The notes under the pieces: generated by a model | Seen by the model: only the letters and a program-made list of their open reading frames with translations | What the model was told of the DNA's origin: nothing | The model's database searches: none | Translations under genes and position numbers: made by a program | From: an uncultured Comamonadaceae bacterium | GTDB taxonomy: Bacteria; Pseudomonadota; Gammaproteobacteria; Burkholderiales; Burkholderiaceae | Assembly: GCA_946482595.1 (NCBI GenBank) | Contig: CAMLSD010000045.1 | Coordinates: 1-38,785 of the forward strand | Length of the DNA stretch: 38,785 bases | Reading direction: 5' to 3' | Shown: positions 16,811 through 23,818 of the stretch, in pieces | How the letters are laid out: the number at the start of each line of letters is the position of its first letter | Numbering within the stretch: position 1 is the first letter of the stretch

Positions 16811-16863
16811 CGATCGAACCGCCAGGCGGGCGTACCGTGCTGGCCAACCCAGGAGGCTCCTGC

Positions 16864-19794
16864 ATGACCCCATCGACCCCCGTGGCTGCAACCACCACCA
16901 CGGCCTTGCCCCGGCCGGAAACACTGGCCCCCCAGCCCATCAGTGCCGAGGTGCTGCTCGAGAAGTACGCCAAGGGCGATGAACAGACGGCCGACGACGT
17001 GCGCCAGCGGGTCGCCCGTGCGCTGGCCGCCGTCGAGGCGCCCGAGCGTCGCGCCGAGTGGGAGCAGCGCTTTCTCGATGCACAGCGCCGCGGCTTCATC
17101 CCGGCCGGGCGTATCCTGTCGGCGGCCGGCACCGAGCTGAGCGCCACGCTGATCAACTGTTTCGTGCAGCCTGTGGGGGATTCGATCTCCCACGTCGACG
17201 ACGGCCACCCCGGCATCTACACCGCCCTGACCGAAGCGGCCGAAACCATGCGCCGCGGCGGTGGTGTGGGCTATGACTTCTCGCGCATCCGCCCGCGCGG
17301 CGCCTGGGTGGGCAGCACCCAGTCGAACGCATCGGGGCCGGTCAGCTACATGCGGGTGTTCGACCGCTCCTGCGAGACGGTGGAGTCGGCCGGCAGCCGC
17401 CGCGGGGCCCAGATGGGCGTGCTGCGCTGCGACCATCCCGACATCGAGGAATTCATCCACGCCAAGGACCAGGGCGACCTGCGCAACTTCAATGTGTCGG
17501 TGGGCGTGACCGACACCTTCATGAACGCGCTGGCGCAAGACGGTGAGGTCGAACTGCTGCACCGCGCCGAGCCGGGTGCGGCACAGAAGGCTGCCGGCGC
17601 CTACCAGCGTGCGGACGGCCTGTGGGTGTATCGCAAGCTGCCCGCGGCCGAGCTGTGGGACCAGATCATGCGCTCGACCTACGACCATGCCGAACCCGGC
17701 GTGCTGTTCATCGACCGCATCAACCTCGACAACAACCTGGGCTACTGCGAAACCATCGCCAGCACCAACCCTTGCGCCGAACAGCCGCTGCCGCCGTATG
17801 GGTGCTGCTGCCTGGGGTCGATCGACCTGACGAAGTTCGTGCGCGACGCGTTTTCGCCCGGAGCCCGTTTCGACGAAGCCGGCTTTGCCGAGCTGGCGCG
17901 CGTGGCCGTGCGCATGCTCGACAACGTGCTCGACGTCACCTACTGGCCCCTGCCGCAGCAGCAGGAAGAGGCCCGCAACAAGCGGCGTGTGGGCCTGGGC
18001 TTCACCGGGCTGGGCGATGCCCTGGTGATGCTGGGCCAGCGTTATGACGGGGCACCGGCCCGTACCACCGCACGCCGCATCGCCGAGGTGATGCGGGATG
18101 CGGCCTACGAGGCATCCGTTGCCCTGGCGCAGGAGCGAGGAGCGTTTCCGCTGTTCAATGCCGACCTGTTCCTGAGCCGGGGTGCGTTTGCGTCGCGCCT
18201 GCCGCAGGCCCTCAAGGAGCGCATCCGCAGCCACGGCCTGCGCAATTCGCACCTGCTGTCGATCGCGCCCACCGGCACCATCAGCCTGGCCTTTGCCGAC
18301 AACGCCAGCAACGGCATCGAGCCGGCCTTCAGCTGGACCTACACCCGCAAGAAGCGCATGCCCGACGGCACCTTCAAGGAGTACGCCGTCGAAGACCATG
18401 CCTGGCGGCTGTATCGCCACCTGCACGGCGAGGCCGCGCCGCTGCCCGAGGCGTTCGTCACTGCCCTCGAGATGAGCGCGTCGGCCCACCAGGAGATGGT
18501 GGCCGCGGTGGCGCCGATGGTCGACACGGCCATCTCCAAGACGGTGAACGTACCGGCCGACTACCCCTATGCCGATTTTCAGGGCCTGTACCTCAGCGCA
18601 TGGAAGTCCGGGCTGAAGGGCCTGGCCACCTACCGGCCCAATGCGGTGCTCGGCTCGGTGCTGAGCGTGGCGCCCGCCCAGCCGCAGGCGCTGGTGACCG
18701 ACGATGCCAACCGCCGCCTGGCGCTCGATCGCCTGCCCGCCCCGGTGCTGGCCTCGCTGCGCTGGCCGGGGCGGCCCGAGTTTCCGGCCGGCAACCCGGC
18801 GTGGAGCTACATGATCCGCCACCCCTTCGGCGACTTTGCGCTGTTTGTCGGTGAACATGTGAGCGAGGCACCAGGCACCGCTGCCGCTGCGACGCGCCAC
18901 CTGCCCTTCGAGGTGTGGGTCAATGGCGCAGAGCAGCCGCGTGGCCTGGGCGCCCTGGCCAAGACCCTGTCGATGGACCTGCGCACCAACGACACCGCCT
19001 GGCTGCAACTCAAGCTCGATGCGCTGGCCACCGTGGCCGAGGAACGTTCGTTCGACATGCCCTTCCCGCCGCACGGTGAACCGCGGCGCTTTCCCGGTGT
19101 GGTGGCAGCCACCGCCGCGGTGATCCGCTGGCGCTGCGAACAGCTCGGCCTGTGGCAACAGGGCGGCGCGCCCCAGGCCACCCCCGTGCTCGACGCGATG
19201 TTCAGCCGCGACGAGCCGCGCACCGGCACCTCGGGCACGCTGGCCTGGGCCGTGGACATCGACAACCCGGCCAGCGGCGAGGCCTTCACGCTCACGCTCA
19301 AGGAGGTGAGCCTGCCCGGACCCGACGGCCTGCCCACCACCCGGCCCTGCGCGATGGGCCTGTCAGGCAACTACCCGCGCGCGCTGGACGGCCTGGCACG
19401 CCTGCTGTCGCTCGACATGCGGGTGATCGACCCGGCCTGGATCGGCATGAAGCTGCGCAAGCTGCTGAACTACGCCGAGCCGCTGGGCCACTTCATGGCC
19501 TTCGTGCCCGGCCTGCCGCACGGCGAACGGCGCCAGCAGACCTGGCCCTCGACCGTGGCCTACATGGCCCGCCTGATCATTCACCGCTACGCAATGCTCG
19601 GCGTGCTCGACGAACATGGCATGCCGGTGCGCGAGATGGGCATCCTGCAGGCACCGCGCAGCATGGTCGGGCCGCACGAACCCGCCGCACCGATGGCCGG
19701 CAGTCCCTGCCCCGAATGCGGCAATGCCACGGTGATCCACAAGGACGGATGCGATTTCTGCACCGCCTGCGGGTATGTGGGGGTGTGCGGTTGA
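16864..19794 (+). CDS. nrdJ: Adenosylcobalamin-dependent (class II) ribonucleotide reductase
   Basis: 976 residues from ATG 16864, which has CAGGAGG at 16850-16856; the GTG at 16837 lies in a putative -10. It reduces ribonucleotides to deoxyribonucleotides with B12, with or without oxygen. The N-terminal ~600 residues are the catalytic barrel: C99 ([13 protein letters not shown]), the [15 protein letters not shown] block and the catalytic NPCAE at residues 302-306 (C304, E306). The rest carries two similar TSCPD-type units ([20 protein letters not shown] and [20 protein letters not shown]) and ends in a zinc ribbon (CPECGN and CDFCTACGY) that can reload the active-site disulfide. No B12 riboswitch is visible upstream. 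Confidence 0.95.
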   Translation: MTPSTPVAATTTTALPRPETLAPQPISAEVLLEKYAKGDEQTADDVRQRVARALAAVEAPERRAEWEQRFLDAQRRGFIPAGRILSAAGTELSATLINCFVQPVGDSISHVDDGHPGIYTALTEAAETMRRGGGVGYDFSRIRPRGAWVGSTQSNASGPVSYMRVFDRSCETVESAGSRRGAQMGVLRCDHPDIEEFIHAKDQGDLRNFNVSVGVTDTFMNALAQDGEVELLHRAEPGAAQKAAGAYQRADGLWVYRKLPAAELWDQIMRSTYDHAEPGVLFIDRINLDNNLGYCETIASTNPCAEQPLPPYGCCCLGSIDLTKFVRDAFSPGARFDEAGFAELARVAVRMLDNVLDVTYWPLPQQQEEARNKRRVGLGFTGLGDALVMLGQRYDGAPARTTARRIAEVMRDAAYEASVALAQERGAFPLFNADLFLSRGAFASRLPQALKERIRSHGLRNSHLLSIAPTGTISLAFADNASNGIEPAFSWTYTRKKRMPDGTFKEYAVEDHAWRLYRHLHGEAAPLPEAFVTALEMSASAHQEMVAAVAPMVDTAISKTVNVPADYPYADFQGLYLSAWKSGLKGLATYRPNAVLGSVLSVAPAQPQALVTDDANRRLALDRLPAPVLASLRWPGRPEFPAGNPAWSYMIRHPFGDFALFVGEHVSEAPGTAAAATRHLPFEVWVNGAEQPRGLGALAKTLSMDLRTNDTAWLQLKLDALATVAEERSFDMPFPPHGEPRRFPGVVAATAAVIRWRCEQLGLWQQGGAPQATPVLDAMFSRDEPRTGTSGTLAWAVDIDNPASGEAFTLTLKEVSLPGPDGLPTTRPCAMGLSGNYPRALDGLARLLSLDMRVIDPAWIGMKLRKLLNYAEPLGHFMAFVPGLPHGERRQQTWPSTVAYMARLIIHRYAMLGVLDEHGMPVREMGILQAPRSMVGPHEPAAPMAGSPCPECGNATVIHKDGCDFCTACGYVGVCG

Positions 19795-19828
19795 GGTGTG
19801 GCGCACCCAGGCCGGCCGCCCGGTGTGC

Positions 19829-19868
19829 GTGACCCCACAAGCTGCAAAAGGTGACCCCATAGGTTGCC
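19829..19868. mobile_element. Probable insertion-sequence end (paired terminal repeats, IS21-like)
   Basis: Two imperfect copies lie 22 bp apart: GTGACCCCACAAGCTGCA at 19829-19846 and GTGACCCCATAGGTTGCC at 19851-19868, identical at 14 of 18 positions. Multiple short direct repeats at an end are typical of IS21-family elements. No transposase genes follow, so this would be a remnant or a solo end. It marks the left border of the gene-poor stretch before the defence island. Confidence 0.35.
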
Positions 19869-19878
19869 AATTAAGCGA

Positions 19879-19912
19879 AGAAGCCTCAACGACTATCTTC
19901 GTTGAGGCTTCT
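19879..19912. terminator. Strong bidirectional hairpin after nrdJ
   Basis: AGAAGCCTCAACGA (19879-19892) pairs perfectly with TCGTTGAGGCTTCT (19899-19912), a 14-bp stem with a 6-nt loop. Only a short T-rich stretch follows on + (TATCCTTCC), and on - the flank is TTCGCTTAATTGG. It could end nrdJ transcription or belong to the mobile-element remnant. Confidence 0.5.
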
Positions 19913-20187
19913 ATCCTTCCCCGGGGCTGTTGACTTGGTTGTCTACGAGACTGTCACGTGGGTAGTCGGTGCGGTGTTCGCTCTGACGGTTACCTGGGTG
20001 ATCTCCTCCACGTTCCGAATGACCGTTCCTCTTTGCGAGACTCCTGTGGGGCGTCTCGCCGCCCGATGAAGACAGGACGCTTCGCGCAACGGAACGGGCG
20101 CTCATTGAGCGATCGGGGGCTGCTGCGCTTGGCGGCGGCGAGGTTTGGCGGGCGGTTCCACGGTCGGGACTGTTTGATGCGCTACGC
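19913..20187. other. Gene-poor junction between nrdJ and the defence island
   Basis: Between the hairpin and the first island gene there is no convincing protein family on either strand. From 20023 a + frame stays open into the small frame that begins at 20188, without an ATG or GTG before 20188, which looks like the 3' part of a decayed gene. Base composition changes here from the very GC-rich nrdJ to a more mixed pattern. Confidence 0.4.
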
Positions 20188-20472
20188 ATGCGCCTGGATC
20201 CCTTTGAGCATCACCCGGCCGCCTGGGTGCCGAAGCTCCGGGCCGCGCAAGCCCGGTGTGCCGCGGCGGCAGTGATGACGCCCGGACAGCGTGGGCAGAG
20301 CTCAAAGGTTCGCGGTCGGCTGCCCGATGCGCTCTGGCATGCCAAGCGGGGAGCCACGAAGGGGCAGGTGGCGAGTCTGCTTGGCATCAGCCCTGCCGCA
20401 CTGACCTACATGCTGAAGCTCGACTTTGGCGAAGAACTGGCCGCGGCGTTCGCCAGCCCGCGGTCGGCTTAG
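20188..20472 (+). pseudogene. Small helix-turn-helix-like reading frame, possibly the remains of a longer gene
   Basis: 94 codons from ATG 20188, in frame with an open stretch back to 20023. The C-terminal part, GATKGQVASLLGISPAALTY (about residues 55-74), has the pattern of a helix-turn-helix, followed by an acidic helix. No ribosome binding site precedes the ATG. The open frame upstream reads as plausible protein (DEDRTLRATERALIERSG) but lacks a start, so I suspect a truncated DNA-binding gene. It may also be spurious. Confidence 0.3.
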
Positions 20473-20511
20473 CAAATTCAGCTCCGCGGGCCCGCAGGGG
20501 CAATGGGCATG

Positions 20512-20559
20512 GTGCAACATTGCATTGCGCAAATGCATGCAAAGGCAGTACATTTGCAC
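20512..20559 (+). promoter_or_regulatory. TGCA-rich operator/promoter region before the ribbon-helix-helix gene
   Basis: Five TGCA tetramers lie within 46 nt (20513, 20521, 20534, 20538, 20555). The region is bounded by GTGCAA (20512-20517) and its inverse TTGCAC (20554-20559). TACATT at 20549-20554 could be a -10, with TTGCGC (20525-20530) 18 nt upstream as a -35. Such clustered short palindromes fit autorepression by the small ribbon-helix-helix protein encoded 24 nt downstream; this is inference. Confidence 0.4.
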
Positions 20560-20582
20560 GACACGATTGACGAGACGCCGCC

Positions 20583-20774
20583 ATGTCACGCTTGAAGGAC
20601 GAAACCCTTTCCATCCGCACCTCCGCCGAGATCAAGCAGCTTTTACGCTTGGCGGCTGATCGCGAACGTCGCTCGGTGGCATCAATGATCGAAATCCTGG
20701 TACTGGAGTACGCGCGCAGTCATGACTTGAGACTGGACCGCCCGAACGGAGAACCGGCCAAGGCGGGGGCTTGA
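20583..20774 (+). CDS. Small ribbon-helix-helix-like DNA-binding protein
   Basis: 63 residues. ETLSIRTSAEIKQLLRLAAD followed by RERRSVASMIEILVLEYARS has the strand-helix-helix pattern of the Arc/MetJ superfamily: a short strand with alternating residues (LSIRTS), helix A and helix B. Such proteins act as dimers and often repress their own operon. It lies 71 nt before the hsdR start, and upstream is a TGCA-rich inverted-repeat region. It could be the control protein of the restriction-modification island or an antitoxin-like relic; no toxin partner is adjacent. Confidence 0.75.
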   Translation: MSRLKDETLSIRTSAEIKQLLRLAADRERRSVASMIEILVLEYARSHDLRLDRPNGEPAKAGA

Positions 20775-20845
20775 CATGGCTGCTCAAGCCACAGGGAGCC
20801 GCCTGCCCGCCACATCAACAAATCCATGACGGCAGGAACAGACTC

Positions 20846-23818
20846 ATGACGACCACCGAACACCAAATCGAGCTGGACCTGATCAGCAAGCTCGGCGACC
20901 TCAAGTACACCTATCGCCCGGAAATCCGCGACCGCGCCGCATTGGAAGCCAACTTCCGCGCCAAGTTCGAAGCGCTCAACCGGGTACAGCTGACCGACAG
21001 CGAGTTCCAACGCCTCCTCGATGGCATCGTCACGCCCGATGTTTACAACGCAGCCCAGACGCTGCGCAACATCAACAGCTTTGAGCGAGACGACGGAACG
21101 CCGCTGAACTACACCATCGTGAACATCAGGGACTGGTGCAAGAACGACTTCGAGGTCGTCAACCAGTTGCGCATGAACACCGATAACAGCCATCACCGCT
21201 ACGACGTGATGCTGCTCATCAACGGTGTGCCGGTGGTGCAAATCGAGCTGAAGACCCTGGCCGTCAGCCCACGCCGGGCCATGCAGCAGATCGTTGATTA
21301 CAAGACCGATCCCGGCAATGGCTACGGCAAAACGCTGCTGTGCTTCCTGCAGCTCTTCATCGTCAGCAATCGCACCGATACCTGGTACTTCGCCAGCAAC
21401 AACGCGCGGCACTTCAGCTTTAACGCTGATGAGCGCTTCTTGCCCGTTTACCAGTTCGCCAGCGAGGACAACAAGAAGATCACGCAGCTCGATAGCTTCG
21501 CTGAGAAGTTCCTGGCCAAGTGCACCTTGGGCCAGATGATCAGCCGCTACATGGTGCTGGTAGCCAGCGAGCAGAAGCTGCTGATGATGCGGCCGTACCA
21601 AATCTATGCCGTCAAAGCCATCGTGGAGTGCATCCACCAGAACTGCGGCAACGGCTACATCTGGCACACCACCGGGTCAGGCAAGACGCTGACTTCGTTC
21701 AAGGCGTCCACCCTGCTCAAGGACAACCCGGACATCGACAAGTGTCTGTTCGTGGTGGACCGCAAAGACCTGGATCGCCAGACCCGCGAGGAATTCAACC
21801 GCTTCCAGGAAGGCTGCGTCGAAGAGAACACCAACACAGAAGCGCTGGTACGCCGCCTGCTGTCCGACGACTACGCCGACAAGGTCATCGTCACCACTAT
21901 TCAGAAGCTGGGCCTGGCTCTGGATGGCACCAATAAGCGCAACTACAAAGAGCGTTTGGAGGCGCTGCGCGAAGCTCGCATCACGTTCATTTTCGACGAA
22001 TGCCACCGCTCGCAGTTCGGCGAGAACCACAAAGCCATCAAAGAGTTCTTCCCCAACGCTCAGCTCTTTGGCTTCACGGGCACGCCCATCTTTGAGAAGA
22101 ACGCCAGCTATCAACAAATTGAGGGGCAGCAGGCCAGCTACCGAACCACCGACGATCTATTCCAGCGCTGCCTGCACCAGTACACCATCACCCACGCCAT
22201 AGAGGACCGCAACGTCCTGCGCTTCCACGTGGACTACTTCAAGCCCGAGGGCAAGAACCCACCCAAGCCCGGCGAAGGTATTGCCAAACTGAAGGTCATT
22301 GAAACCATCATGGCCAAGCACGACGCCGCTACCAATGGGCGCAAGTTCAACGCTGTGCTGGCGACCGCCAGCATCAATGATGCTATCGAGTACTTCGAAC
22401 TATTTGCCAACGTTCAGAAGCAGCGAGCGGAGCAAGACCCCGAATTCCGCCCGCTGAACATTGCCTGCGTGTTCTCCCCGCCCGCCGAGGGCAACAAGGA
22501 CGTGCAGCAGATTCAGGAAGACCTGCCGCAAGAAAAGGAGGACAACCAGCAGGACCCTGAAGGCAAAAAAGCGGCGCTCACCCGTATCGTCGCTGACTAC
22601 AACGCCCGCTTCGGTACCAACCACCGCATTGGCGAGTTCGACCTGTACTACCAGGATGTGCAGAAGCGCATCAAGGATCAGCAGTACCCGAACACCGATC
22701 TGCCAGCCGAGCAAAAGATCGACATCACCATTGTCGTGGACATGCTGCTCACCGGTTTCGACTCCAAGTACCTCAACGCGCTGTATGTGGACAAGAACCT
22801 CAAGCACCATGGCTTGATCCAAGCGTTCTCGCGGACTAACCGCGTGCTGAACGACAGTAAACCCTACGGCAACATCCTCGACTTCCGCCAGCAGCAGAAG
22901 CCGGTCGAAGAGGCGATTGCGCTCTTCTCCGGCGAGAAGATCGACAACCCGCGCGAAATTTGGCTCGTAGACCCTGCGCCCAAGGTCATCGACAACCTGC
23001 AGACGGCCACCCAGAAGCTGGCTGACTTCATGCAGTCACAAGGCGTGGCCAATGCGCCGGAAGAGGTAGCCAACCTAAGGGGCGACGCCGCTCGGGCGCA
23101 GTTCGTCAACCTGTTCAAGGAAGTGCAGCGCCTCAAGACCCAGCTCGATCAATACACCGATCTTTCCGAAGAACAGAAGGCGCAGATCACCCAGATTGCG
23201 CCGCCCGATCAGCTGCAAGGCTTCAAAGGGGTGTACCTGGAGACTGCCAAACGGCTGAAGGAACAGCAGGACCGCGATCAGGCTGTGCCCGAAGTGCAGC
23301 AGCTTGATTTCGAGTTCGTGCTCTTCGCGTCTGCGGTGATCGACTACGACTACATCATGGGCCTCATTGCGAAGCTGACGCAGCAGAAGCCCGGCAAGCT
23401 CACCATGAACCGGGAGCAGCTCATCGGTCTGATTCAGTCCGACGCCAAGTTCATCGATGAGCGCGAGGACATTGCCGAGTACATCCGGGGCCTGCCGGTC
23501 AATGAAGCATTGGACGAGAAGCAAATCCGCAGCGGATTTGACCGCTTCAAGGCAGAGAAGAAAGCACGGGAACTGACCGATATTGCTAACCGCCATGGGC
23601 TTGTGCCTGACGCACTGCAAGGCTTTGTCGATGAAATCCTGCGACGCCGCATCTTCGACGGAGAGAAGCTCACCGACTTTCTAGAACCGCTCAGACTCAA
23701 CTGGAAGAGCCGGCGTGTGAAGGAGTTGGCCCTGATGGAAGAGCTGACTCCACTGCTGCACAAGCTCGCCCAAGGCCGAGAGATCGCCGGCCTGGCTGCG
23801 TATGAGGAGGGACGATGA
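20846..23818 (+). CDS. hsdR: Type I restriction-modification system, restriction (motor) subunit HsdR
   Basis: 990 residues from ATG 20846, preceded by AGGAA; a TTG at 20771 in the same frame lacks support. The N-terminal nuclease domain shows the PD-(D/E)xK core (D120 in HHRYDVMLLI; E134 and K136 in VQIELKTLA). The superfamily 2 translocase follows: Walker A TTGSGKT (K280), motif II DECH (384-387, in place of DEAH), GFTGTPIF as motif III and a late motif LTGFDSKYLN / AFSRTNR. The enzyme pulls DNA past an unmodified site and cuts at a distance. The stop overlaps the next start by 4 nt (23815-23818). Confidence 0.96.
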   Translation: MTTTEHQIELDLISKLGDLKYTYRPEIRDRAALEANFRAKFEALNRVQLTDSEFQRLLDGIVTPDVYNAAQTLRNINSFERDDGTPLNYTIVNIRDWCKNDFEVVNQLRMNTDNSHHRYDVMLLINGVPVVQIELKTLAVSPRRAMQQIVDYKTDPGNGYGKTLLCFLQLFIVSNRTDTWYFASNNARHFSFNADERFLPVYQFASEDNKKITQLDSFAEKFLAKCTLGQMISRYMVLVASEQKLLMMRPYQIYAVKAIVECIHQNCGNGYIWHTTGSGKTLTSFKASTLLKDNPDIDKCLFVVDRKDLDRQTREEFNRFQEGCVEENTNTEALVRRLLSDDYADKVIVTTIQKLGLALDGTNKRNYKERLEALREARITFIFDECHRSQFGENHKAIKEFFPNAQLFGFTGTPIFEKNASYQQIEGQQASYRTTDDLFQRCLHQYTITHAIEDRNVLRFHVDYFKPEGKNPPKPGEGIAKLKVIETIMAKHDAATNGRKFNAVLATASINDAIEYFELFANVQKQRAEQDPEFRPLNIACVFSPPAEGNKDVQQIQEDLPQEKEDNQQDPEGKKAALTRIVADYNARFGTNHRIGEFDLYYQDVQKRIKDQQYPNTDLPAEQKIDITIVVDMLLTGFDSKYLNALYVDKNLKHHGLIQAFSRTNRVLNDSKPYGNILDFRQQQKPVEEAIALFSGEKIDNPREIWLVDPAPKVIDNLQTATQKLADFMQSQGVANAPEEVANLRGDAARAQFVNLFKEVQRLKTQLDQYTDLSEEQKAQITQIAPPDQLQGFKGVYLETAKRLKEQQDRDQAVPEVQQLDFEFVLFASAVIDYDYIMGLIAKLTQQKPGKLTMNREQLIGLIQSDAKFIDEREDIAEYIRGLPVNEALDEKQIRSGFDRFKAEKKARELTDIANRHGLVPDALQGFVDEILRRRIFDGEKLTDFLEPLRLNWKSRRVKELALMEELTPLLHKLAQGREIAGLAAYEEGR

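Noticed and set aside
16704..16863. B12 riboswitch before nrdJ
   Set aside because: Only 160 nt are available and I see no B12-box-like sequence or the required multi-stem layout.
16807..19158. 783-codon open frame on the - strand
   Set aside because: It is antisense to nrdJ and arises from the high-GC codon pattern; it has no family motifs, while nrdJ on + has the catalytic NPCAE and zinc ribbon.
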